Positions 11,636 through 24,190 of a stretch of DNA of 64,000 nucleotides are shown piece after piece. Made by a program: the position numbers and the translations under genes. The stretch is from Echinostoma caproni. Its lineage: Eukaryota > Platyhelminthes > Trematoda > Plagiorchiida > Echinostomatidae. Below the pieces are notes generated by a model. It searched no databases and was not told the DNA's origin. It saw only the letters and a program-made list of their open reading frames with translations. The stretch covers positions 6,935-70,934 of the forward strand of contig UZAN01039565.1 of NCBI GenBank assembly GCA_900618425.1, read 5' to 3'. Position 1 is the stretch's first letter; every line of letters starts with the position of its first letter.

Positions 11636-11774
11636 ATAGCACTGATCTTTTCAGATTCGAATCACCCATCCAACGTACAGAGGCATATGGGATCCACCAG
11701 TTAGCGTGTAAGCTGACTGCCACGATCTGTTTTCCTTAGCATTCACCGGAGTTTACCGAATGAACTTCTAAGGC

Positions 11775-11865
11775 TGCTGTACAAAAGTGTAGGTGGCGTC
11801 CATATATGGATTCGAATCCAACCAAGGCTACTGAACTTTTCACAATTTCAACATAAAAGCACTTC
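11775..11865 (+). mobile_element. tRNA-derived SINE, copy B (5'-truncated)
   Basis: TGTAGGTGGCGTCCATATAT, GGATTCGAATCCAACCAAGG and CTACTGAACTTTTCACAATT match the 3' part of copy A's head and its tail. The A-box half is missing or decayed. With copy A it forms a head-to-head inverted pair. Confidence 0.65.
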
Positions 11866-14600
11866 AATTTGCCAAACAACAATTGAAAAATTAAATGTCC
11901 GTACAGGAACTCCTCGGGAAATTCTTCACCCACATACACGTTGTGATGAAGAAGACCAAACCAATTATCATGTATGATGCGAACTTGCAAAACTGTTACA
12001 AATAGTAGGCTCAAATGATGACCCAGTGCGACCACGTGATGAAGTGAATGATTAGCAAATCTAGTAAATTGATTGATCGATTGTTCTGTTCCGAGGAACC
12101 GGAGAGATGTGATACTTTTAGCCACATTTCTGATTGGCCCATCTCTTTTCGATGATTATTCCGAATTCATTGAGTATTCAGAAACAAATCCCATCTGTGG
12201 CGTTCATGTGTTACAGTTGATTTGTTAGATGGTTGTTGACATACACAAAATTAGAGTGCAAACGCAAGTGTTTGAGAAAAAGAACGTGACAGTTATCGAG
12301 ACAAAATAGGGTCTGAACGACATGATGTTTTAAAGTAAAGTTCACCCGGGGATTGAGAAGAAGCGAGGATTCTTTTCATTATACTCTCGTCCATCAATAG
12401 CGCCGCTTCATTGAGACGTGCTTAGTGATCGATGGACATTCTAAATGCTTACACTTGTCCATATTTCATTTTCCATGTGTTTTCCATCTACAGCGTTAAT
12501 GAAAGAGGTTCTAAAACTGCATAGGTCATGCTGATTGATTAAAAAGAAAAAAACATTTTGATCCGTTCATGAACGGTGTCTGTGAAACAAGCTGATTTTT
12601 GGAGTACTGAGAGTTTCGTTCTTCCTTAGAAAACACTCCGTTTCAATTGAAAATGTGTTCATCCGCATCATTCCAACGACGTGTTTTGACGAGTTCGTAG
12701 TTTTACGGTAAGTAAGAATATTGTCAATCATGCAGTATTCGTTCCAAATTGATGACATTCCCAAGTATGCTATTCTGTTCACCGTAGAGGAACGTCCTAA
12801 ATTTCCTGCCTGGTTGAGTGGAAATATTTGCCATCTCAACTGCTACAATTGTTAGAACAGTGGGGAAAAAATTACTGAACCTATAACAACTGATCGACCA
12901 GAAGCGAAGCATTTCCATGACAACCGCAGCTCCTTTCTCAGTGAGGGTACGCGCAACATGCATACACCTAGTTGGGAGAAGGATTGCTCGAATGCGCCCA
13001 ACAAGTCTAACAAAGCAGTACGAGAAACGTTTGCGTTTCACGCAGTTATTCTTGCAATTTTGAGACTAAATGACAGCAGTCTCATTGACATACAAACTAA
13101 GGAAAGAAAATGTTTAATAAATGAAATAGAATAATCATAACATCTTTAACTTCAAGCAGTCTGAAACCTCATTCTGAATAATTTATGTTTTCTGGAGGAT
13201 ACAGTTAAATATATGCATATGTTTGTTCCAATCCCATCATCATCATCACTGCCACAATCATCACTTATGGAGGTTTTAGGACGGCATTTACGGGCTACGG
13301 TATCCACCGTAGGTACTGTGATAAACAGAATAGTATTGAATGTAGGAATACGAGAATCCGTACTGTACTGCTCAGAACTGGATTGGCTCCAACCCCCAAG
13401 GCGGACACCAATGAAATACACGAGGAATTGATAGCAGCAAATGCTCATGTTTATTGATGGAATTAGAGCATGTTCTGTAGAAGGTAATAGTCCATATGAT
13501 TGGTTGAACGACCGTCCTCCAATCACGTAACCGTTTGCACTGACGCATCATATGTACTAACTCGGATATCATGTTGGCCCAGTGTATCACTGGTCGAGCT
13601 TATTGTACGGTGATTGGATGATATGAAACTGTACCTGGTCGCGCATGGATTGGCGTCACGGAAGTCTGGATCACCACATGTACCTTCTCAGTTATGGACG
13701 AAAGTGGGATTGCTTTACTGGAGAACAGACCCCATTCCGCCGAACAAGATTCTCCTCCCACTACCGACAAGTGAATTAAAAGATGGCCTCATGGTTCATC
13801 ACGATATCGTAGTGATCATAAAATACAAAATGTCTTCTGTTAGTTCATTTTATCAATGTCCTGTCGTGATCAGTTTGTAGCCTAGATATAAACCAGATGG
13901 ATACACTCTGAAGCATACATACTCGTTCGAGAGGCGTACAAGGATTTCATGGCTGACCGGACAAGCAAGGATTGATTAACCACCCTCCAGCGGGAACAGG
14001 GAAATGTGGATCAGAGGACATTCAGAGGTATTGTGCGAAACATGATGTGAAGATGCATCGAGGTATTCAGCAGGCATTCTGGTTAGGTAGACTGTATTCT
14101 ATACTTTAAACCAGATATAACCTCGTTGGAGTACACATAGAAATTGTATTGCACGAGAAAAGGATGGATGGGATCCCATACTTGTGTAGCACACTGTATC
14201 TCAAAGAGCCATTTCTAAACAAGTCATTTTGTTGCTTTAGCCGGCCTGTATTATGCTATGTTCACCGAGTTTTAGACGGCCGCTTTGGTTATGCGATTTT
14301 CCATTCGGGATTTTCCATTGGTTGCAAAAGCGAGAATGAATCGCGGTGCATTCATTTTCAGTTTCCTTAGAGAAAACCAATTTTCAATCAAGCGGCAGTA
14401 GTATTAATTCAACTATGCAATCCTACTTAGTCCCACAGGTCAGATAGCAAATACATATTGCAGAAGTGTGTTGTTGACCAACAGGTGACGCACATCGCGT
14501 TAAGTATCGCCTAGTGCACCACTATTTAGGAAAATAATTAGTCTTCCTTGACACATTTTATAAACGCTGCAAAGAAACATTTTCACATGTCATTATAAAT
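11866..14600. other. Intergenic, no gene recognised
   Basis: The 129-codon minus frame at 11,736-12,125 starts inside SINE copy B and has no splice sites or family resemblance. The 124-codon frame at 13,152-13,526 contains a possible acceptor (TTTATCACAG) but no matching partner exon. Nothing else stands out. Confidence 0.4.
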
Positions 14601-14699
14601 CGGACACTAATAAATGGATTTAAGCGCGGTGGAAATGTTTGTGATAACCGACAAAGAGTACTGCACAGCTGTTCCGTCCTGTATTGGGACCCGTCAGCA

Positions 14700-14800
14700 T
14701 TGCGTACGCTTTTGTCCCTGTCAAGACTCGAACCGTGAACCCTCGGGTTAGGACTTCAAAACCTTGAGCTACAAGTTCGACGGTCATCACCTTGTGCGAA
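14700..14800 (-). mobile_element. tRNA-like SINE head (minus strand)
   Basis: On the minus strand GTAGCTCAAGG (14,772-14,762) is an A-box-like element. GGTTCGAGTCT (14,734-14,724) is a B box about 38 nt further on, within tRNA-like spacing. The body between them (TTTTGAAGTCCTAACCCGAG) allows only partial folding. This is probably an old SINE or tRNA pseudogene. Confidence 0.45.
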
Positions 14801-16640
14801 TGGCTCAATCAATTTAGACAGTGAATGTTTGAATTAGTTCATTCGGTTTTTCATGGGGACCAGGCACTGCTGATTGAAATAGTGCGGAGTTAGCGATCTC
14901 CCAAGGAGTAAAACCCACACCCAAGATCATCAACAGTGTCTGGTGTCTGTGAAAAACCGAATGGGCTAATCCAAATTTCCATCGTCTGATAAAAATAGTT
15001 TGGACCTGTCCAAGGGAAAAAATCACAATGTATTTAATCTCAGTAAAATTGCCTTCGCGATCTGGTGGAAAATTAATGAACGCAGCCATGTTGGTGGACA
15101 CGTAAATAGAACCCCTAAAATTAGCCTGTTTCTCATATTTTAACGTAAAGATAACTATGAGTAGTCATGTTGGATAAGCTCATGGTTAGTATCTCTTTTC
15201 ATAATTTTATCATTAGGAAAACCAGATTTTTTAAACAAATAAGCAATGTTTTATTAGTGATTTACAATCGCGTAACTGAGAATCTATTTCCTATGAGATA
15301 CCTGAATTTTGGACTGGATTTCGACTAAACTTTTCAACTATATGGGAAAGTTACAGTCTGGTGCCTTGATGACCCGTTTATTTAATTTAGCGTATCAAGA
15401 TCCTCGCGAATCGATGAAAAATGTCTGTACTGGACAGACTTAGCATGTTGGATTGTGTACACTGAGTCTCTTAGATAGAAGCACAACACTTTTCCATCTC
15501 AGCCGCCAAGTTATGGTCACAAAAACCTCACTTCGCACCTCGCAGGTCTCGGTTTCATTTTGAAACGCCTCAGTTTAAAACTTAATAATCAAATTGAACT
15601 TTGTGTTGCCCCCTATGTGTGCAAACACACCCATTAGGGTGTATTGTTGTGGCAACACGTTAACCAGCGATCGGATTGCGTAAACAGTTCACATATCACA
15701 ACTCATCAAATTTGACATGTACCTACACACATACACATCCATCATCAATCCCGGTTTTAGGGAAAACTTATTCCGACAGTTCGTTTCACTTTCGAGGTTA
15801 GATGTCCTCAACTGGCTGTCAAATACTGTTACCGGAACGTTCACTCACCTGCGATTCCTGCTATTAAGTTTGATGGCAGACATGAGGCACTCATTATCGG
15901 ACTATAAATCAATGTGACACAATTCGAAAGTGTGTAGTAGCCAATCTGAGGCTGCCTGGGGGATTACCAGGCGTGAGGAAGTGAGATCACATAGATGAAT
16001 TCCAAGATACAACCTGATCAATGGTGCAACTCTAAGTCTTTTGTTCATTATTTTGAGGGTTTTGCGAGGCTATATCATCGGTTTGTCTGGAATGACATTG
16101 TTGAATCTTTTTGCTACCCTCTATCCACAAATCTGCCTAGTAACCTCTCTCTCACGCGTCATTTTCTTGATCCGTGCGTCGTATCGATCATCAGACATGC
16201 ACTTTTCGTTCGCCGCGAATGATTCTGTTTGTTTGCTCGCCCACCAAACTCCGTTACCCCCCCCCCCCCACAACCCTTTTCTCGCTTCACCCGTTGTCCC
16301 TGACACTGATATGGTCTGATTCACCCTGTCCTCTGATTATCTTAATCTTATTCCTATGTGCACATGTGCGCTCTGACGTTATTTCACTTGTCGCTTGTTC
16401 GTTTGGCGGAGTGGTGAACTCCCTCGTTTGCACCTTGGTTACCTGCATTATGCTTATGTATGTATTATGCTATGTATCAGAGGCGACAGCAACTTCACTG
16501 AGGGAGAGACAAGTAGAAGTGCTTGGTCACTGGACTGCATTATGTACTCAAATGAACACTGAAATTCACCCAATGAGCGTCGTACGTCTCTTTCATCAAA
16601 CGTCCTCACCTCACGCCGGGTAACCCAGATTACTTCGCGT
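14801..16640. other. Intergenic; possible CR1 5' leader in the last 500 bases
   Basis: No supported gene. A C-run at about 16,258-16,269 and GC-richer DNA up to 16,640 sit just upstream of the CR1-like 5' half and may be its leader. The 149-codon frame at 16,174-16,623 lies here, has no recognisable domain and starts in the C-rich repeat. Confidence 0.35.
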
Positions 16641-16669
16641 TACTTTGAAGGATGCGACAGACGGATTCA

Positions 16670-18330
16670 CTTGAAGTTGAAAAGGTATAGTTACCTTCTT
16701 GGCAAAGTTTCGAGTCGTATAAGAATACTTCCTAACCAACCGAGGACCGAACGTATGCGCCATCGCACAAACCTAGTAGATGCACGCGAGACGGAGAATA
16801 AACGAGTTGTATTGATTCACGGAATCCCAAAATTAAACAATCCAAACGAATCTACATGCCAATAAAACGATTTTAAAGAGTGGAGGTTTATTCAAGAGCT
16901 GATTGGATGCCACAATATTTTCACTACCTCAGTCAGCCGACTTCCATGTTCAGCAAACTACTGTGGAAACGGCCTGAGGATTATGAAAGTAACCCTCAGT
17001 ACCCTGGAAATGGTCACATCGGTCTTGCAAGCATGGTATCAAAACCAAACAAGAGGACCATCAGAATTACGCCCCAGACCACTGCTGAATAGTGAGGTAA
17101 AACGATGTCCCCAGTTAGACAACGGGGCTAACACGCTGTCTCGTCCCAACCAAACTCTCCTTCCCTTTACTTCTTTGCTAACCCACAGCAGTAGAACCGA
17201 CTCCCAAAAAAGCTACCGCTAGCCGATCGCAGAATGGTCGGCATAAATAACGATTTGAAACCCAGAGGACTCCTAAAGAGACGCTTCCTAGCTTGTTTTT
17301 ACACAAACGCACAAGGCTTCTCTTGCGAGCTCCCTGAGGTTCAAATGCGTTTACAAACTGGTCAGTGGGATCTTGTTGCCATCACCGAAACTTGGTTGAC
17401 TGTCGATATTCTCGATTCTGAATTGCACCTACCCGGAATGTGGCTGCTGGGGTGTGATCGTTCTACACTAGATGGCGGTGTGCTGCCATATACCCGTAGC
17501 AACCTTCGTGTGAACCACTTGATCTCTTCGATGCAGCCCCCGACACACCTTGGTGCACAATGCAGCTGTCCAACGATAGCAATTGTTTGATCGGTATAGT
17601 CTACTGCTCTCCTGTATCCTCAGACTTAGCTAACGAGGCACTCTTGCAGACTATAAGAAATGCTCTCTCAATAAAGCTTACTCATGCTCTCATAACTGAA
17701 AACTTCAGCTGTCCCAATTTTATAAAAAGCCAGAACTATCACCACCCTTTCAAGCGAAATTTATCACAGTTTATAGAATCACATCCTATGTATAATCACA
17801 TGAAGGATCCCACCAGATTTGGAGCAGGCCACCAATCATCAACATTGGACTTGGTATTGATGAGCGAAGAGTTTAGGGTCGAAATAGTCTCCATTAGGAC
17901 CGAGTGACCATGCAGTTCTGCTTTTCGATTACATTTACCACGCCTCAATAGAAATATGCCTGAAAACCAACACACGCACTGTTATTGACAATAGAGAATT
18001 GCTGAACCTTGCCACTGTCAAACAATGGACACAATCAGAAGAGCAGCTAGATCCGCTGGATTCCTGGAAAAGATTCGTTGACATACTAACAGAACTCATA
18101 ACGGTCACCACAAAAACCAAGCCCGTCGGTACGTCGCCTGCACAATTATCACCTAACCCCAGTCGAACAAAGAAATGGATGTCACAGAGGAAATACTCCT
18201 GGCGAGAGTTCATAGGATGTCCGACGGCCGACACTTGAAATAACTATACAATATAGAGAAAGCTATCTGTAAAATTAGTGTGAGAGGATAAACGGAAGTA
18301 TCAAGAAAATCTGGAAAAAATTTATTTTCA
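16670..18330 (+). mobile_element. CR1-like LINE, 5' half (endonuclease region), copy 1
   Basis: The frameshifted coding remnant reads FYTNAQGFSCELPEVQMRLQ, GQWDLVAITETWLTVDILDS, LHLPGMWLLGCDRST, then VQLSNDSNCLIGIVYCSPVS (17,555 on), ITENFSC, TLDLVLMSEEF and LATVKQWTQSEEQLDPLDSW. These are the N-terminal signature, the ITETWL motif, the IGIVYCSP motif and the STLDLVL motif of CR1/jockey-clade APE endonucleases. The catalytic Glu of TETW is present. Stops and frame breaks occur near 17,520 and 17,905. The upstream non-coding part (16,720-17,050) matches 30,555-30,830, so the same element family occurs twice. It breaks off near 18,330 at FISNP-type coding, before the RT. Confidence 0.75.
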
Positions 18331-19900
18331 ATCCAACGCTACCGTAGAAACTATAGTGATATTAGTAGTCGTAGTAGTAGTAGAAGCACTAATGCGAGTA
18401 AAATGTCGAGTTTACACAGTGGTCCACCGGATCAAAAGTGTGAAGGATGAACAGACACATCGAATAAGGTTTATCACGCAACAATACTAGCATGTAACTA
18501 ATTGATAAATGTATGAAAAGACAGCGCTGGAAGAATGATTGAGGAAAATCAATACATAGTTGTCGAGCCAGGTAAATGATCAGAGACGAACTCACGTAAA
18601 AAGTTGTTGCAGCAAGTAAGGCACAGATTGCGACTGCTTGTGAATGGTTGAAACGGGAGTTACGCCAGATTAGGGATGAGACAAGTTAAACAAAAATAAA
18701 CACGCGATTTTTGAACAGAATCAAAGTTTTAGTATGCGAAGGGCTTAAAAGTGGTTTCTTTTTCTTGTCCCATACGGTTTTTGCACAACTGGATAGATTT
18801 ATCGGTCACGGAGAGAGAAAGAATGTCACTAGTTTTAATTGCTTTGTGTAATGCTACGGATATCGAACTTTGACGGTTGGCAATTTTTCAACCAGTTTGT
18901 GTTTGAAAGAATCCATTGTGGACACAGAAACAATGTGAGGTGGTAGCGAATTACAAATACGGCACACTCTGTGGGCAACTGAATGACCTTATTCTAGTCG
19001 TGCTCAATCACATTTTTGTGACTACATAATTCTATTCGCAGTCTGATCTTACTTTTATCCGTTTGAATGAGCTATTTGTTTGCCAGTATAAGTCACTGCA
19101 TAAACTAGCCCTAAATACCTTAGTGAATCAGTTAACATCAACTATTCAAAGTCGTTCTTCATGTACAAACAGAACATCGATGATGGTCATTTCATCTCAT
19201 CCAATCCCAACGGTACCTCCCAATTCTTCATATCCCACAATCTTGTCCTCTTAATCCGCGATGAGTATATATGTATGTCATTTTTCGTAGCACGGTGACC
19301 ATTCGCAAGCGACAATGAGCAGTAATCTGAGCAGAATTTTGAACGTGTTTCTCGAAACGCGTTTGTTTTTATTCTGACACTCGTGAAGGGAAGAGCTCCA
19401 GTCCGGTTGATACGCGTGCAAACGAAATCAGTCAAGAATTGAACTGAGCTGAAGTCATGTGATCAAATCTCTGAACCGACAGTGCTGTTGAGAATCGATA
19501 TTCTAGCCGAGTGACTAACACGTCTACAGCGAATGAACTACTGCTGCCTTCAATTCCAATCAGATCAAACACAGGCTTCGGAATTCAGCATGGTAAATGT
19601 TCGGTATTTGCTAACAAAAGCGGACCAATCTTATTGAACTCCCCCCTTTATTTATCGAATATACGAATGTACAATAAACTACCAGAAAAAGGGCTTTGGC
19701 CATAAAATCGGGAACCGCGGGAGAAACCAGAAATGTTGAAGATAGGCTGTTTTATTGATGGCACTGGAACTCGGGATCTCCCGGTTGATATTTTGAAGTC
19801 GAATAGAGAAAAGTGATCACAAAAAAGGTTTTTTCGAATTCCATTATAATGGATGTCCGATTTACTAAGATACAGTCAAGACAAAGGATGATTCTATATT
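18331..19900. other. Intergenic, no gene recognised
   Basis: Short TAG-type trinucleotide runs lie near 18,365-18,385. No open frame has splice or family support. Confidence 0.4.
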
Positions 19901-19939
19901 GGTAAGTGATAATGCGTACCGGGACGGGACGGGGGGCGG

Positions 19940-20050
19940 TGTGGTCTAAATATGGAACGAGTACTTGGATGCGACGCGTTTATTGGGATGGGAATGCAAG
20001 CAGTGTTCTTCATCAGTCTGCATTTGGTCCCAATAATCGATCAGCAAGCG
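19940..20050 (-). ncRNA. Degenerate hammerhead-like motif of PLE-end type
   Basis: On the minus strand, AAATGCAGACTGATGAAG (CTGATGA box at 20,016-20,010) is followed about 28 nt later by AATAAACGCGTCGCATCC. CTGATGA, a (G)AAACGCGTC-like second box with a palindromic ACGCGT stem III and a C before GCAT, and ATGC/GCAT pairing for stem I, follow the hammerhead plan reported for Penelope-like retroelements. The G of the GAAA box is T here, so self-cleavage is not expected. It lies on the same strand as, and downstream of, the PLE at 21,470-22,520. Confidence 0.35.
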
Positions 20051-21469
20051 TCAAAATACTGGGGTTGTCATAGTAATACCACTACAGCGGAGGAAAGAGT
20101 TTAATGAATCAGGAAAATGGATAGGGTCTTCCGTTTTTTGGTTTTCGGGGAAAACCACTCGCGAACAGGACAACTAATGTCAGAAAGTTAAGGATTTTAT
20201 TTGGTGGACCCGTAAGCCTTTTAAGTTCGAGAGCACAAAAGGACAGCCATCACGATCTAAATGTAGATGTTTCAAACAATTTTGGACTAAAACAGCTTGT
20301 TCGACAACATAACACCGAGGAGTTATACGAACGCGGTCCTGGAAATGATAACATTAGTTTGAGTGATTTCAGGATAGTTATGAAACATGCTCAATAACGC
20401 GAGCCTGTTCCAAGGCCACATGAAATGTCAAAATATTTTTCCACCTCAAGTAGCCAGAAGCAGAGTGCAGACGAGGTAGACACTTAATTTGAGCGTTTTG
20501 AAGGTCCGTAGTGAAGACCGGTCGAGGGAAAACCAATTATCACGTGATCACCGCATTTGCACTCGATAAAATAGGATGGGAATTTTTATATAGCGAAAAG
20601 CGAACACGAATGTCTAAAGCGAATGGACAAAAATTGAAGAACTTTGAGATTACTACATTTTCTGAATGATTAAATATGCCAATTAAGATGTCATTTCAAG
20701 CGCTTCACGGCAATGACCTCCAGGCAGCTGTGGTTTGGAGAATTGCCGACGAAAACTCGAGAGAGTTTCCGTTCCGCAAGGTTGACTGAAGCTATTTCGT
20801 GCATTTCTGATCAAAATGCCGATTAGCTGAGAACCAGTCAGACTGATTGTCATATTGATCGATTGGTTGGACGAGTGGAAGTTCAAATTGAAGAAGGACG
20901 CCAATCATGTGTGTTTATTTTATCTGATTTGCTAAGTGGAAACCATCTCAACTAAAATACGGGAAATTTCTTGTGTGTTCTAATTTACCAGTGAAGTCCA
21001 ATTGCTCTTTAGGAGCTGTTTTCTCTCCCCCCCCCCCCNAGAGATGAAACGAATTCCAGATAATCGTGTTCAAAAAGTGACTACTTGCGGGTAGTCAGTT
21101 CAGACGAAGTCCCTCGTTATTAGGCATATGTAGCCTTTGTGGATAGACGTTGTTTCTCAACTATAGACACATTTTTACCTGTAGAACTGTCACTGTCAAA
21201 GAGAAATATGTATCAGTTTTCGGATTAGTCGGTTCCATTCCTCAGCATCGGTGTTTTAAATATTTTTTTCATTTTTTTTTCAAATATCAACTGAGGCAAC
21301 AGATGACCACCGTGGTAGATGGCTAACTTAGTTGGGAATAAGCCAACCACCACCGATTATGTCAAAGTTGTTGAACACAGGTTTGCAGTACTGGTGATCA
21401 GATTCTTTTGAAAAAGACCGATCGCGAAACCCTCATTGTAGCATCGGGACACTATTGAAAATCGTACGT
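20051..21469. other. Intergenic, probably decayed PLE 3' region
   Basis: No readable gene. The stretch lies between a minus-strand PLE RT remnant and a minus-strand hammerhead-like motif and could be that element's eroded endonuclease region, but no GIY-YIG motif is visible. A C-run with an ambiguous base lies at about 21,029-21,040. Confidence 0.3.
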
Positions 21470-22520
21470 TGTTTTATCTTTGTGTTTTGGTGGAGAGCCT
21501 ATTGACTGAACTGTCGCACTTATGAATGAGTGCAAGAGGATAACGACTGTCAAACAAAGCGAAGCACCTGTCGATTCGTCGAACTGATCTGAGAATAATT
21601 GTGAGATAAGTATACTTGGTGAACTCTGTGAAACAGATTCCGCGCCAAATTAAGTTCGTACTGCACGAAGCACAAACCCCCACGATGCAGGTACTGTCCT
21701 GTTCAATAAGGCTTGTGACACAGATATCTAAAGCATACCATCTGGCAATCGATTACGCAGTAAGCCCCAAGATTTTGATATTGGGATGTAGATAGTTCAG
21801 TCTGTAGAGTGACCTAACAATATGTGTTTCTTCGTGAGCAGTAACAGACGTATATGTGATTCAGTTTTCGACGGTACTGTAAGGTTCAATTCAGACCTGT
21901 TTCAAGTATGTTTGGAAATGTCGATAAGAGGATATCAACCAGAATTAGCCCGAACGGGCTTCCCATAATGACAGCACCTATCTAGTTAGGGATAATTCCG
22001 TTGACGATGAACTGGAGTTTGCTAATACAATTTCCACAAGATTTTATAATCAATTTCTGGAAACCCACTTCACTGGCGTCTTGACACACCTCCACCGTAG
22101 CATGGTCTGCCGGGGTATTTATGAAAAATGACACAAAACTAGAGGAAGCAGAGGAACACTTACGATAATCTAAGTCTGGTGGTAAGTCTTTTAATTAAAT
22201 TGTGTCCCTTAGTCCGAACTTAGACAGCCTGGTACATACTGAAGTAATGAGCCTGGTCAACCATTGCACCGGCTTGTGTTGCAGAGATTTGAACGTCTAT
22301 AAGATTGGTCCACATGGGATTGCCGGTTTGTGCAAAGTTAGCAATCCATACACTCGCTCCGTGTGTGAATCCCAAAATCTCTTGTTGCTGAAAGAGTTTG
22401 TATCAATCATTAATTGCCTTCAAAACCACTCCATTGCAGCATTGATAATATTTTCGAAGGTTTCATTTTTCACTGTTGATTTCGAATCCAATTCAAAATG
22501 AGTGTGATCCAGAGGCACCG
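21470..22520 (-). mobile_element. Penelope-like element remnant (RT)
   Basis: Read from 22,520 downwards on the minus strand, a LHKPAIPCGPIL segment (near 22,340) corresponds to the G.PKLHKP..PLRPI motif of PLE RTs. It is followed by WLTRL, an AVIMGSPFGLILVDILLSTF segment (near 21,960), corresponding to DG..MGSPLGP.LA.IFL, and, around 21,470-21,660, a RYPLALIHK segment matching the NGYP..FI motif also seen at 9,500. The catalytic DD box between them is not readable. Many stops and frame shifts. The order of motifs on one strand is the evidence. Confidence 0.55.
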
Positions 22521-24000
22521 CTTCTATTTTTTGGACATTCTTTCTCTTGTCAAGTATGACAAATTCGAAACCTATATCCCAAGGACAAGCGACTTGTTCC
22601 GTATCTGATAGCTTATCGAGTTTAGGTTATCTTGTATCAGCTGACTATGGTGTCATACTTTGTTTACACGGAACTGATGAGCTACATCTACCAATCGAGG
22701 GTTGAGCCAACTTCCGAATTCATCTATTCCGAGCATTATTTCTCTCAAATGGTCTGCAGGATTCGCAACTTGTGCGTCTAATTTGAAACTCCGAGGCTTG
22801 TTATCCGGTACACAAAAATACGAATCAAGTTGTGACTAGTACCAATTGGTTCCACATGTATCTTATTTTTAAATTGACATGGGTAAAATAAAGAAAAGTG
22901 GTATTTTAAATCATGGTCTAGGTTTTGAAAAAGTCACAACACTGTGCCTGTTCTTCTGACGTCTCTACAGAGTGAGATGTTCCGCACAATGAAATAGTAC
23001 ACGAATAGCATTGACTGTATTGTAGTATTCCGATTTGGTACCTATGTTCCGCTTCAGTGTTTGACTTCCTCCCGCATAACTGCAGTCTGCAGACTGAAAA
23101 TGGCGGTCCGAAGATCACTCAATCAGTCAGCGAATAGGATGCGTTCTGCACACAATTTTGTAACGGAAGGGCTGAGAACATTCGGGCAAATTCCGACCAC
23201 ATCAGAACAGTGCACACACACTTTTGGGATTACTAACTCATCCCAATCATCCCTGCAGCAACTGGGTCACCACTCCGTCTGATACGTGCGTCCATCACCA
23301 GCACTGACAGCCCAGTTCGATATTGTATCACAGTGCTAACATCACAAACAGATCTAAGGGACGACAGCAAGGCTTGACACATCACAGACTTGCGGTGGGC
23401 TACGTAGGATTTTGGTGAAAATGTCCAGAAGACATCACACCATCTAAGACTCGATTTGTGATGTAGCCATTAGATAACTCCTCTCATTCTCTCGATGAAA
23501 AGCGAGCGCAACTACTCAACCGCCAAAGCGATGTCTGCGTACGGATTAGTGGGTGGGGTGAATCCAGTAATCATCATGATCGGAAGCAGGAATTGGGTCC
23601 AAAATCGAAAGTGAAACTTGTGAGTGCATGCCAAACTATCCTTTGACTGGGACTCCGGAAAAATGCTACAGAATTAGCGGTTCGTTTATTACGAGGAATT
23701 AATACCATTACGTAATAGATGAACATTTAACTCACAGTTACTTGTGAGAAGTGGTGTGGCATAATGAATACTGACTTGAACAGACTATCCTTCGAAGTTC
23801 ACCTTCACGCACAATCCTCAGTTCATTCAGCCAACCATACATTCGGGAGTACTAGAATCGAGTTTCGCTGTTGTTAGAGATCATCAGTAGTGTTCCTGAT
23901 TTGAGTTAACGAATTTTCAGCTGTGTCCCTTTGTTGCCGTCGGGTCAAAGGTGAACTGACTGACTATCACTGAAGACAACACTTGAACAAAAATTAATTA
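22521..24000. other. Intergenic, no gene recognised
   Basis: No supported coding region, repeats of note or RNA genes seen. Confidence 0.4.
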
Positions 24001-24014
24001 ACAATTTGGTTTAG

Positions 24015-24190
24015 TCTTGGTTTGAGCTGGCACAGTGGTAATACACACGCCGTGCATGCGATGGGCCCGGAGTTCAAAACTCGGACGGGACGGTGGATAT
24101 GCACTAGTAATGACCTCTATTAAGAGCGAAATTGGAGTCTAGTGTGTACGAGTCTATAGTTGACTGGATGAACTGAGGACTGTACTAGAA
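24015..24190 (+). mobile_element. tRNA-derived SINE
   Basis: TGGCACAGTGG (24,028-24,038) is an A box and GAGTTCAAAACTC (24,070-24,082) is a B-box region whose flanks pair as a T arm (GAGT/ACTC). The 32-nt spacing fits a tRNA-derived promoter. A non-tRNA body follows to about 24,190. No match to a particular tRNA is claimed. Confidence 0.5.

Noticed and set aside
11736..12125. 129-codon minus-strand frame
   Set aside because: It overlaps SINE copy B and has no recognisable motif. Its length is within what chance yields in a window this size.
13152..13526. 124-codon minus-strand frame as an exon
   Set aside because: A possible acceptor lies inside it, but no donor or partner exon agrees in phase, and part of the frame is a (TCA)-rich stretch giving an Asp run.
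16174..16623. 149-codon plus-strand frame
   Set aside because: It starts in a C-run and shows hydrophobic but unordered composition. It lies where a CR1 leader is expected, and there is no domain or splice support.
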